Assembly: GCA_003576695.1 (NCBI GenBank)
Contig: QOZQ01000011.1
Location: forward strand, 62,001 to 126,000
Source: Taklimakanibacter lacteus
GTDB taxonomy: Bacteria; Pseudomonadota; Alphaproteobacteria; Rhizobiales; Aestuariivirgaceae
Direction of reading: 5' to 3'
Length of the DNA stretch: 64,000 bases
Position 1 is the stretch's first letter. Each line of letters starts with the position of its first letter. Of this stretch, positions 25,198 to 33,357 are shown one piece after another. The translations under genes and the position numbers were made by a program. The notes beneath the pieces are model-generated. The model did no database searches. It saw only the letters and a program-made list of their open reading frames with translations, and was not told the origin of the DNA.

Positions 25198-26202
25198 TCA
25201 GCGACGCAGAGAGCGGATTCGTTCGAGCAGGACCGCCGCGAGGATGAAGCTCCCCACGAATGTGCCCTGCCAGAAGGGATTGACGCCCGCGATCAGGAGG
25301 GCGTTGCGAATGACCTCGACGAGAAGTGCCCCGATCGCGCCGCCCAGCGCCGAGCCGGTGCCGCCGGTCAGCGAGGCGCCGCCGATGACGGTCGAGGCGA
25401 TGACCTGCAGCTCATAGCCGGTGCCGATGGCATTGGTGACGGCGCCGAGCCAGCCGACCAGGAAGACGGCGGTCACCGCCACCATGAAGCCGCTGAAGGC
25501 ATAGGCCGAGATCTTGATCAGATCGACCGGGATGCCGGCGAGGCGGGCGGCGGGTTCATTGCCGCCGATGGCGAAGAGATAGCGGCCCCAGCGCGTCATG
25601 GTCAGCAGGAAATGCAGGACGATGAGGCCGACGATCAGGGCGTAGACGACATTGGGCAGGCCGAATGTATAGCCGCCGCCGATGGCGATGATCGACTGGG
25701 TGGACTGGCCGAACTCGTAGAACACCTGGTTGTTGGTGATGATGAGGGCGAGGCTGCGCCCGATCGACAAGGTGGCCAAGGTCACGATGAAGGGCGGCAG
25801 GCGGAAATAGGCGATGATCGCGCCGTTCACGGTGCCGCACAATATGCCCATCAGCAGGGCGCCGAGGATGCCGATGACGATCGGCACATCGGCGTTGAGC
25901 AGCACGCCCAGCGTGACCGCGCACATGCCGAGGATCGAGCCGACGGAGATGTCGATGCCGCCGATGATGATCACCGGCGTCATGCCGAGCGCCATGATGG
26001 CGATGAAGCAGGCATTCTGGAAGACATTGAGGAGATTGCCGGAGGTCGCGAATTTGGGCGAGATCATCGACACGATCAGGCCCAGTATGAGGATGGCGAG
26101 CGCGACCCAGGCCTCCTGCGACATGAGGAGACGGTTCCACCAGGGCCGCGAAGATCCCTTGAGCAGGTCGATGTCCATGCTGGGCGGGTTGGGTGAGTTC
26201 AT
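25198..26202 (-). CDS. Sugar ABC transporter permease (RbsC/FrcC type)
   Basis: 334 residues with about ten membrane helices. It has the BPD_transp_2 family signatures GMTPVIIIGGIDISVGSILG and the later AIGGNEPAARLAGIPV cytoplasmic loop that contacts the ATPase, then GGASLTGGTGSALGGAIGALL. It lies 33 bases downstream of the ATPase gene and 37 bases upstream of the binding-protein gene, in one minus-strand operon. Confidence 0.92.
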   Translation of the reverse strand: MNSPNPPSMDIDLLKGSSRPWWNRLLMSQEAWVALAILILGLIVSMISPKFATSGNLLNVFQNACFIAIMALGMTPVIIIGGIDISVGSILGMCAVTLGVLLNADVPIVIGILGALLMGILCGTVNGAIIAYFRLPPFIVTLATLSIGRSLALIITNNQVFYEFGQSTQSIIAIGGGYTFGLPNVVYALIVGLIVLHFLLTMTRWGRYLFAIGGNEPAARLAGIPVDLIKISAYAFSGFMVAVTAVFLVGWLGAVTNAIGTGYELQVIASTVIGGASLTGGTGSALGGAIGALLVEVIRNALLIAGVNPFWQGTFVGSFILAAVLLERIRSLRR

Positions 26203-26235
26203 CGCGTGCCTCCGGTGGATTTGCGGGCAGGGCGC

Positions 26236-26979
26236 TCAGGCCGACTGGATGGCGCCAGTGATGAGGCCGGTGACTTCTTCGGGACTGGACTGGCTGATCA
26301 TCTTGTCCGCCACCTTGCGTCCGCGCCGCATCACGACGACGCGGTCGCAGACCTCGAACACATCCGGCATGCGGTGGCTGATCAGGATGACCGACAGGCC
26401 CTGGTCCTTCATGCGGCGGATGAGGGCCAGAACCTCGGCCACCTGACGAACACTGATCGCGGCGGTCGGCTCGTCCATCAGCACGATCCTGGACCGTGAG
26501 AGGCGGGTGCGGGCAATGGCGACCGCCTGGCGCTGGCCGCCCGACATGCGGTTGACCAGATCGGCCGGCCGTGTTTCGGATTTGAGCTCGCGGAAAAGCT
26601 CGGCCGCCCGCGAGTTCATGCCGCCATGGTCGAGAACCCTGAGGGGACCAAGGCGGCGCATCATCTCGCGGCCGAGGAAAACATTGGCGGCCGCCGTCAG
26701 GTTGTCGCAGATCGCAAGATCCTGATAGACGACCTCGATGCCTTCGCGGCGCGCATCGGCGGGACCTGAGAAGCTCATCGGCCGGCCCTGGAAGAGGAAG
26801 CTGCCGGAGGTCGGCTGGAAGTTGCCGGCGATCGTCTTGACCAGCGTCGACTTGCCAGCGCCGTTGTCGCCCATCAGGCCCAGGACCTCGCCCTCATTGA
26901 TGTCGAGCGAAACATTGTCCAGGGCCCGGACAGCGCCGAAATCCTTCACGATATGCTCGAGGCGGGCCAGAAGGGCCAT
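26236..26979 (-). CDS. Sugar ABC transporter ATPase, single-domain (FrcA type)
   Basis: 247 residues, one nucleotide-binding domain rather than the double RbsA form. Walker A is GDNGAGKST, signature RMSGGQRQAVAIART, Walker B IVLMDEPTAA, with the switch histidine in ISHRM. Single-domain ATPases are typical of the FrcBCA fructose-type importers of rhizobia, with two copies per transporter. The start is supported by GGGAGG six bases upstream. A strong dyad (26995-27017) lies right ahead of it. Confidence 0.92.
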   Translation of the reverse strand: MALLARLEHIVKDFGAVRALDNVSLDINEGEVLGLMGDNGAGKSTLVKTIAGNFQPTSGSFLFQGRPMSFSGPADARREGIEVVYQDLAICDNLTAAANVFLGREMMRRLGPLRVLDHGGMNSRAAELFRELKSETRPADLVNRMSGGQRQAVAIARTRLSRSRIVLMDEPTAAISVRQVAEVLALIRRMKDQGLSVILISHRMPDVFEVCDRVVVMRRGRKVADKMISQSSPEEVTGLITGAIQSA

Positions 26980-26994
26980 GTCGTCCTCCCATCA

Positions 26995-27017
26995 ATTTGC
27001 TTTTTCAAAAAACAAAT
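26995..27017. promoter_or_regulatory. Dyad operator candidate for ROK repressor
   Basis: ATTTGCTTTTT and AAAAAACAAAT form 11-base arms around a single central C, with one mismatch. ROK/NagC-family repressors bind AT-rich sites of this type. The dyad is 16 bases upstream of the ATPase start, so binding would block the ABC operon. A weaker related element (ATTTTTG...CAAAT, 27117-27133) precedes the ROK gene itself and could serve autoregulation. Confidence 0.55.
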
Positions 27018-27145
27018 CATCCTTTGGCACATGGGTCAATAGTCAAGATTCCGCATTATTTTCGCTGCAATGCACAATCGAATTGCTCTTTGACGCCAAA
27101 AGATGAGTGATTTAGTATTTTTGTCTTACAAATCTGGAGAGGATT

Positions 27146-28354
27146 TTGCCCGAATCGTCCGAATTGCGACCCAACGAAACGCGAGCGCTCGCGGCCTTGT
27201 TCCGCGCCGGCGCCTCGAGCCGGGCGGCACTGGCCCGCGATCTCGGCCTGACCCGGTCGACCACCGGCATATTGGTGCAGTCGCTGGCGGAAGCAGGTCT
27301 TGCGCGCGAACGCTCCGACACCGCCATTGCGGAGCAGGATGGCGAAGGCCGGGTCGGCAGGCCGGGAATTCTTGTCGAGATCGACGGAGACGGCGCCTTC
27401 TTCCTCGGCGCCTATATCGGCGTGAACTGGATCATCGTGGTGGCGATCGATCTTGCCGGAAAGGTGCGCGGCCGGGCGTCGCGGCCCTTTGCCGGGGCGG
27501 GCAGCGCGCCTGAGGATGCCGTTACCATCGTTGCGGCGCTGGTTGACGAGGTGATCGCCCAACTCCCGCGCGATGCCCGGCTCTCCGGCCTCAATGTGGC
27601 CGTTCCGGGCTTTCTCGACGCAGATGGAACGACCTATCACGCCGTCATACTCGGATGGCATCGCATCAATCTCGCAACCCTGTTCGCGCGCGTGCTGGGT
27701 CCGGACATGCCGGTCCTTCTGGAAAATGATGCGAATGCGGTGGCGCTCGCCGAAACCTACCGACGGCGCCCGGACGACCAGGCGTCGGGCGACAGCCTCG
27801 TCGTCCTGATCGAGAATGGCGTCGGCGGCGGCTTCATCAGCGGCGGGCGGCTGCATCGCGGCCATCTGCGCGGCGCCGGCGAGATCGGTCACATGCCGCT
27901 TGGCGATGAAGGTTTCATCCATGACGCGCAGCGCCCGGGGCGGTTCGAAACCTATGTCGGCAAGGATGCGCTATTGGCGCGCCATGCCTATATCGGCAGG
28001 CGGGCGGTGACCTTCGACATGTTCCTCGCGGCACTCGCGGCCGGTGAATCCGCCGCGGTGAAGGCGGCCGGCGATTGGGGACGCTGGCTGGCGCGCGGGC
28101 TGGCGGCGCTCATCTGCACCTTGCAGCCGGAGCGCGTCATCCTCGCGGGGTCCGGCAATGAAGTCTATCCGTTCGTCGCCACACAGGTGAAGGCGTTCCT
28201 GTCGACCTATCTGGTCGAGGGCTATCCCGTGCCCTCTATCGAACTGTCGCAAAGCGGTCCCGATGGACCCGCCATCGGCGCCGCGTTCCTTCTTCATCAG
28301 GCCGCATTGTCGGCCGATCCGCCGTTCCAGCTGCGCAATGCCGCCGCGCGTTGA
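27146..28354 (+). CDS. ROK-family transcriptional repressor
   Basis: 402 residues. The N-terminal ~75 residues are a winged helix (SRAALARDLGLTRSTTGILVQ as recognition region). The rest is a ROK sugar-kinase-like domain with GAYIGVNWIIVVAIDLAGKV and a GVGGGFISGGRLHRG motif. The usual ROK zinc cysteines are missing. The TTG at 27146 is the start: GGAGAGGA lies just upstream and it places the helix-turn-helix normally. It is divergent from the ABC operon and leads the catabolic genes, so it likely senses the imported sugar and represses both. Confidence 0.9.
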   Translation: MPESSELRPNETRALAALFRAGASSRAALARDLGLTRSTTGILVQSLAEAGLARERSDTAIAEQDGEGRVGRPGILVEIDGDGAFFLGAYIGVNWIIVVAIDLAGKVRGRASRPFAGAGSAPEDAVTIVAALVDEVIAQLPRDARLSGLNVAVPGFLDADGTTYHAVILGWHRINLATLFARVLGPDMPVLLENDANAVALAETYRRRPDDQASGDSLVVLIENGVGGGFISGGRLHRGHLRGAGEIGHMPLGDEGFIHDAQRPGRFETYVGKDALLARHAYIGRRAVTFDMFLAALAAGESAAVKAAGDWGRWLARGLAALICTLQPERVILAGSGNEVYPFVATQVKAFLSTYLVEGYPVPSIELSQSGPDGPAIGAAFLLHQAALSADPPFQLRNAAAR

Positions 28355-28369
28355 CTCACAGGAGACTTC

Positions 28370-29452
28370 ATGATGCCGCAAAAAGACCAGACCCGGCTGC
28401 GCATCGGCGTCCTGGGCTGCGGTCCGATCGCCCAGGCGGCCCATTTCGAATCCTGCGTGAAGGCGCGCAATGCCGATCTCCATGCGATCTGCGACGTCGC
28501 CGACGACCTGCGCCAGCGAATGGCGGCGACTTATGCGCCGGAGAAGAGCTATGCCGATTACGGCGAGATGCTTGCCGATCCGAAGGTCGATGCGGTGATC
28601 GTCGCGACGTCGGACAGCTTCCATGTCAGCGCCTGCGAGATGGCGCTTGCCGCCGGCAAGCATGTGCTGTGCGAGAAGCCGCTCGGCGTCAGCATCGAGG
28701 AGGTCGAGCGGTTGCGCGCCTCGGTGGTGCAAAGCGGCAAGATCCTGCAGGTCGGGCACATGAAACGCTTCGATGCCGGCATCCAGGCGGCCAAGGCCTT
28801 CATCGACACTGAAATGGGCCAGCATCTCGCCTTCAAGGGCTGGTACTGCGACAGCACGCATCGCTATGCGATGACCGATGCCGTCCAGCCTACGATCATC
28901 ACCAGCGCAAAGGCGCGCAAGCCGGCGGGCGATCCCAAGGCGAACCGCCGCCAATATTACATGCTGGCGCATGGCAGCCATCTGCTCGATACGGCGCGTT
29001 TCCTGTTCGGCCCGATCGAGACGGTCGAGGCGCGCCTCACCGAAAGATTCGGCGCCTATTGCTGGTTCATCACCGTCGTCTTCGCCGACGGCACTGTCGG
29101 CCATCTCGATCTGACGGTCGCCGTGCGGATGGACTGGCATGAAGGCTTCCAGATCTATGGCGAGAAGGGCAGCATTCTCGGGAAGACCTATAATCCCTGG
29201 TACTACAAGAGCAGCGATGTCGATATCTTCCGCGAGGCGGATGGCAGCTCGCAGCGCGTGCTCGGGGCCGATGGGCATTTCTATCGCCGTCAAATCGAGG
29301 CGCTGGCCGATGTCGTGCTCAAGGGCGCGCCCATGACCGGTGCCGATGTCGAAGACGGCATCGCCTCGGTGCGCGGCATGATCGCCATCGCGCGCTCGGT
29401 CGAAAGCGGCGGCCGTGCCGTGCGGCTTGCCGATGTCGACGGGGCGGTGTGA
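28370..29452 (+). CDS. Gfo/Idh/MocA-family NAD(P)-dependent oxidoreductase
   Basis: 360 residues. The Rossmann motif is IGVLGCGPIAQAAHF, and the conserved EKP of the family appears in HVLCEKPLGVS. The substrate-side residues include the HGSHLLDTARFLFG segment. Enzymes of this family oxidise sugars, inositols or lactone-forming aldoses at a hydroxyl group. GGAG precedes the ATG. The stop overlaps the start of the TIM-barrel gene, so the two act in one operon. The exact sugar is not readable. Confidence 0.9.
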   Translation: MMPQKDQTRLRIGVLGCGPIAQAAHFESCVKARNADLHAICDVADDLRQRMAATYAPEKSYADYGEMLADPKVDAVIVATSDSFHVSACEMALAAGKHVLCEKPLGVSIEEVERLRASVVQSGKILQVGHMKRFDAGIQAAKAFIDTEMGQHLAFKGWYCDSTHRYAMTDAVQPTIITSAKARKPAGDPKANRRQYYMLAHGSHLLDTARFLFGPIETVEARLTERFGAYCWFITVVFADGTVGHLDLTVAVRMDWHEGFQIYGEKGSILGKTYNPWYYKSSDVDIFREADGSSQRVLGADGHFYRRQIEALADVVLKGAPMTGADVEDGIASVRGMIAIARSVESGGRAVRLADVDGAV

Positions 29453-30288
29453 TGGAGATCGGGATATTCGCCAAGACCTTCGAGACGATCGGGGCGAAGC
29501 CGACCCTCGCGGCGGCAGCGCAAGCCGGCTATTCGACCGTGCAGTTCAACATGGCCTGCCTTGGCCTGCCCTCCATGCCGGATGGGATCGAGCCCGGCAT
29601 GGCCGCAGAGGTCGCAACAGCTTCCAGCGCCACCCGTGTCGGCATCGCGGCGGTGTCGGGCACCTATAATATGATCCATCCGGACAGGGCGGTCCGCGCG
29701 CGCGGACTGGCGCGGCTCGACGTCCTGGCCGCCGCCTGCGCCGATCTCGGCACGCGGCTCATCACCCTGTGCACCGGGACGCGCGATCCGGACGATCAAT
29801 GGCGCGGACATCCCGGCAATGCCGAGCCTGAGGCCTGGCGGGATCTCGTTGCCGAGATGAAAGCCGCCATTGCGATCGCCGAGCGCCACGACATCGCGCT
29901 CGGCATCGAGCCGGAAATGGCGAATGTCGTTTCAAGCGCCCGGCAGGCACGCCGTCTGCTCGATGAGATGGCGAGCCCGTGCCTGAAGATCGTGCTCGAC
30001 CCGGCCAATCTCTTCGAGACCGCGGAGGAAGGCGAGCGTCGTGACCTGATCGAAGAGGCCGTCAGCCTCCTTGCCCCGGATATCGCGATGGCGCATGCCA
30101 AGGACAGGGCCGCCAATGGCGACTTCGCCACTGCCGGAAGCGGCGTCATCGATTTCGCGCATTTCATCCGATGCCTGCGAAGAGCGGGCTTCGACGGCCC
30201 CCTGATCACCCATGGTCTTGCGGCGGGGGAAGCTCGAAGCGTGGCGATGTTTCTGTCAGGCCTTCTGGCGGGAGCGCACAATTCGTGA
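29452..30288 (+). CDS. Xylose isomerase-like TIM-barrel sugar isomerase/epimerase
   Basis: 278 residues (AP_endonuc_2 / sugar phosphate isomerase-epimerase family). Metal-ligand strands are seen as LGIEPEM, LKIVLDPANLF, MAHAKD and the GxGVIDF segment. The family includes tagatose/allulose epimerases and inosose dehydratases. Its neighbour dehydrogenase suggests it acts on the oxidised sugar. ATG 29452 overlaps the previous stop; the in-frame GTG immediately before is an alternative. Confidence 0.88.
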   Translation: MEIGIFAKTFETIGAKPTLAAAAQAGYSTVQFNMACLGLPSMPDGIEPGMAAEVATASSATRVGIAAVSGTYNMIHPDRAVRARGLARLDVLAAACADLGTRLITLCTGTRDPDDQWRGHPGNAEPEAWRDLVAEMKAAIAIAERHDIALGIEPEMANVVSSARQARRLLDEMASPCLKIVLDPANLFETAEEGERRDLIEEAVSLLAPDIAMAHAKDRAANGDFATAGSGVIDFAHFIRCLRRAGFDGPLITHGLAAGEARSVAMFLSGLLAGAHNS

Positions 30289-31088
30289 TCTCGTTCTTCG
30301 CCCATGATGGTGTCGAGCTTTGCTATCGCGATGGCGGTGCCGGCGACCCCGTCCTTTTCCAGCATGGCCTTGGCGGCGATGAGAAGCAGGTTGCCGATAT
30401 TTTTCCCGACATGCCGGGATATCGGCGGATCACGCTCGAATGCCGCGGGCAGGGGCGCTCCGGCTTCGGCCCGCCGGAACGTCTTTCGATAGCAACCTTC
30501 GCGGATGATCTCGCTGCCCTGGCCGGCAAGCTCGCCCTCGATGCTGTGATCATCGGCGGCATTTCCATGGGGGCTGCGATTGTGCTACGGCTCGCGGTGC
30601 GCGGGAATTTTAAGGTCCGCGCCCTGGTGCTGGCGCGCCCGGCCTGGGTGACGCGGCCGGCGCCCCTCAATATGAAGCCCTATGCGCTGGTGGGTGAGCT
30701 GATGATGCGCCATCCCGCCGATGAAGCCTCCCGTCTCTTCGCCGAGAGCGCTGTCGCCCGAGAGCTTGCGCAGCATGCGCCTGACAATCTGGCGAGCCTG
30801 CACGGCTTTTTCGCCAGGCCCCAGGCCAAACAGTTTGGCGCGCTGCTGAAGACCATCGCGGCCGATGGGCCGGGGGTCACGGAAAGCGAGCTGCGGGCGA
30901 TCGATGTGCCGACGCTCGTCATCGGCCATGGCCGGGATCTGGCACACCCCCTTGCCTATGCCGAAGAACTGGCCGACCTGATCCCCCATGCGCAATTGCG
31001 CAAGATCACGCCCAAGGCTGAAAGCGCCGACGCCTACCGGTGGGATTTCAAAGCAAGCCTTGAGGAATTTCTGGAGTCGATCCGATGA
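30285..31088 (+). CDS. Alpha/beta-fold hydrolase
   Basis: 267 residues. The nucleophile elbow is GGISMGAAI (serine), the oxyanion region is FQHGLGGDE, and acid and histidine candidates lie near GHGRDLAHPL and the C-terminus. In this operon it might open a sugar lactone made by the dehydrogenase, but the family is too broad to say. The GTG start at 30285 overlaps the previous stop by four bases (GTGA), and its own stop overlaps the ROK kinase start (ATGA). Confidence 0.82.
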   Translation: MISFFAHDGVELCYRDGGAGDPVLFQHGLGGDEKQVADIFPDMPGYRRITLECRGQGRSGFGPPERLSIATFADDLAALAGKLALDAVIIGGISMGAAIVLRLAVRGNFKVRALVLARPAWVTRPAPLNMKPYALVGELMMRHPADEASRLFAESAVARELAQHAPDNLASLHGFFARPQAKQFGALLKTIAADGPGVTESELRAIDVPTLVIGHGRDLAHPLAYAEELADLIPHAQLRKITPKAESADAYRWDFKASLEEFLESIR

Positions 31089-31987
31089 GGCGGGCAGCCG
31101 ACGAGACCATAGCCGTTGCCGAGATCGGCGGAACGTCGGTCAAGATCGGCTTCGTGCATCTGGGCCACCCTTCCGGCTTCACGCGGACCTGGCCGACAAC
31201 CGGCTTGCGGCAGGGGGCGACGGTCGCGCATCTCGCGGCTTTGCTGCGCTCGACTGCCGATGAAGCGGGGCTCAAGCCCGACCGGGTGGTGGCCACGGTG
31301 CCGGGCTTCATCGGGCGTGACTTCGACACGGTCCTGCATGCCGCCAATGTGCCTGAGCTCGAAGGCATCAAGCTTGCTTCCGAGCTCACTGCCGAACTCG
31401 GCCTGCCGGTGCGGCTCGAGCGCGATGTCGTGCTGCAGCTGCTCGGCGAAAGTGTTGCTGGCGCGGTCAAGGGCGAAAGCGAAGTCCTGGCGGTCTATCT
31501 GGGCACCGGGATCGGCGCGGCCTATCTCGGCAAGGCCGGCATCTTCCGCGGCGGCGGCTGGGCGCTGGAGATCGGGCATATGCCCGTCTATCGCTCGCGA
31601 CTGACGGATGCGCCGCAGCGCATCGAGGCCTATGCGTCCGGCGCCACTCTTGCCGACCTTGCGGCGCGCCATGGGATCGCCGTGGCCGACCTGTTCCAGG
31701 CTTCGGCTGGTGTGATGCAGCTCGCCGAGGCGCTTGACGATATCCTCTGGCACCAGGCCGTGACGATCGCATCGGCTGCGACATTGTTCTCGCCGCGGAT
31801 CATCCTGCTCGGCGGCGGGGTGATCGAGATGAGCGGCTATCCGCGCGCGCTGCTCAAGCAACGCATCGCCCGATGCCTGCCATGCTCCGAGCGGATGCCG
31901 GCGCTCGACATCCGCTGGGCGAGCCTCGGCTGGCAGGCGGCGATCCACGGCGCCGTCCTTGCGGGCCATGACGAGGATCCGCACTAG
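31085..31987 (+). CDS. ROK-family sugar kinase
   Basis: 300 residues, no helix-turn-helix, so a kinase rather than regulator. The phosphate-binding loop is AEIGGTSVKIGFV. The catalytic aspartate is expected in VRLERDVVLQLLGE, where canonical ROK enzymes have END(A/V), so ERD is a slight variant. GTGIGAAYLG is the second phosphate loop and EIGHMPV keeps the family histidine. The zinc-binding cysteine cluster is absent. It is the last gene in the ROK repressor operon and probably phosphorylates the sugar or its product. Confidence 0.85.
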   Translation: MRRAADETIAVAEIGGTSVKIGFVHLGHPSGFTRTWPTTGLRQGATVAHLAALLRSTADEAGLKPDRVVATVPGFIGRDFDTVLHAANVPELEGIKLASELTAELGLPVRLERDVVLQLLGESVAGAVKGESEVLAVYLGTGIGAAYLGKAGIFRGGGWALEIGHMPVYRSRLTDAPQRIEAYASGATLADLAARHGIAVADLFQASAGVMQLAEALDDILWHQAVTIASAATLFSPRIILLGGGVIEMSGYPRALLKQRIARCLPCSERMPALDIRWASLGWQAAIHGAVLAGHDEDPH

Positions 31988-31997
31988 CGGTGTTCTC

Positions 31998-32282
31998 TCA
32001 GGCCAGCGACCGGACCAGCTCTTCCCATTCCTCGGCAAGGCTCAAGGTTGAAGGTGTGGCGCGGCAGCGGCGATACCAGTATTCGGCATTCGACTGGTCA
32101 CCTTCCTTGCGATGGAGATAGGCATGCACGCGCATGCCGTCCTGGTCGTCGCGGGCCTGCGCGCATTCATGCGCCTTGTCCCAGTTGCCCTTGCCGTCCC
32201 ACCACAAGGCCTGCAAAGCGAAGCTCAGGCTTTGCGGCGGCTCGGGCTTCGTCAGCGATTCCTTGAAGGACGGGACATCCAT
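31998..32282 (-). CDS. Conserved small protein of unknown function
   Basis: 94 residues, acidic and tryptophan-rich (SFALQALWWDGKGNWDKAHE, then NAEYWYRRCR). No signal peptide or membrane helix is seen. The helical pattern resembles a TPR-like or peptide-binding hairpin, but I do not recognise a function. The start at 32282 lies one base after the stop of the epimerase gene, so they form one transcript. It converges with the ROK kinase. Confidence 0.7.
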   Translation of the reverse strand: MDVPSFKESLTKPEPPQSLSFALQALWWDGKGNWDKAHECAQARDDQDGMRVHAYLHRKEGDQSNAEYWYRRCRATPSTLSLAEEWEELVRSLA

Positions 32283-32283
32283 C

Positions 32284-33153
32284 TCATTTCGCCTTGCGCC
32301 AGTCATATTCCGGCTTGTAGCCCAGCACGCGCCTGGCCTTCTCGATCGAGATCAGCGATTCATGCGGCTGCAACGGACGCTTGCGTTTAGTGCCGGGAAA
32401 CACCTCGTCGAGCAGCTCATCATTCGACTGCGTCATGACGGAATCGTTGTTGGCAATGCCGAAGACATGGGCGCCGGTCAGCTTTGATTCAAGCGACAGG
32501 CGGATGGCCTGGGCGGCGTCGCGGGCGTCGATATAGGTCCACAAGTTGAAATGACGCGAGCGCGCATCCTTCTGGTAGGCCGGGAATTTCGCATAGTCCT
32601 GCGGCTCCTGGACGTTGGAGAAACGCAGTCCGATGATCTTGGTCCCGTCATCCCAGCGGGCGAACTGCTCGGCCATCTTCTCGCCGAGGAGCTTGGAGAG
32701 CGAATAGGACCATTGCGGCAATTCGATCTCCTCATCGACCGGGACATATTGCGGCCCACCGGGATAGGGGATGCCATAGACGGTCTCGCTCGAGGCCCAG
32801 ACGACATTGCGGATCTTGAGGCGGCGCGCCGCTTCGAAGACATTGTAGGTCGAGATCATGTTCACATCGAAGATGACATGATCGGGCGCCTCTCCGGGCG
32901 AAGCGATGGCGCCCAGATGAACAATGCCCGTCACCTGTTCCTCGACACGCGTATTGATGCCGGAGAAGGCGGCCATGACCGCGCCGAAATCGGTGATGTC
33001 GGCGCGGGTGAAATTGACATCGGTCGGCTTTGGCGGATTCGAAAGCCCCGCCGGCCGCGCCATATCGATGGAGGCGACCTTGTAGCCATGCTCCATGAGG
33101 TCCTTGACGCAGGCGCGCCCGACCTTGCCGCTTCCGCCGGTGACGATGATCAT
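32284..33153 (-). CDS. NAD(P)-dependent epimerase/dehydratase (extended SDR)
   Basis: 289 residues. The cofactor motif is TGGSGKVG; the catalytic serine is in WASSETVYG and the YxxxK pair is YSLSK. The C-terminal LQPHESLISIEKARRVLGY is typical of sugar-nucleotide or free-sugar epimerases and dehydrogenases. It sits beside the sugar catabolic operon and may share its substrate, or belong to an independent unit with the downstream small protein. Confidence 0.88.
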   Translation of the reverse strand: MIIVTGGSGKVGRACVKDLMEHGYKVASIDMARPAGLSNPPKPTDVNFTRADITDFGAVMAAFSGINTRVEEQVTGIVHLGAIASPGEAPDHVIFDVNMISTYNVFEAARRLKIRNVVWASSETVYGIPYPGGPQYVPVDEEIELPQWSYSLSKLLGEKMAEQFARWDDGTKIIGLRFSNVQEPQDYAKFPAYQKDARSRHFNLWTYIDARDAAQAIRLSLESKLTGAHVFGIANNDSVMTQSNDELLDEVFPGTKRKRPLQPHESLISIEKARRVLGYKPEYDWRKAK

Positions 33154-33357
33154 GCGACTTCCCCGATATGAGATGAAGAAGGGGATTGTTTAGCGGTTCG
33201 TGGCGAGGGGAATCAATATGTATGATGAATCAATTGGTTGGGATCATTCCCCAGGATGATCGAGCGGGGAATGAATCCGCGTTCATTCAAGGTTCATCAT
33301 TGCTTACGTATGGGTAGTGGTCTATTGGGCAGGTGTTGCAACCGTGGGAGATCGTGC

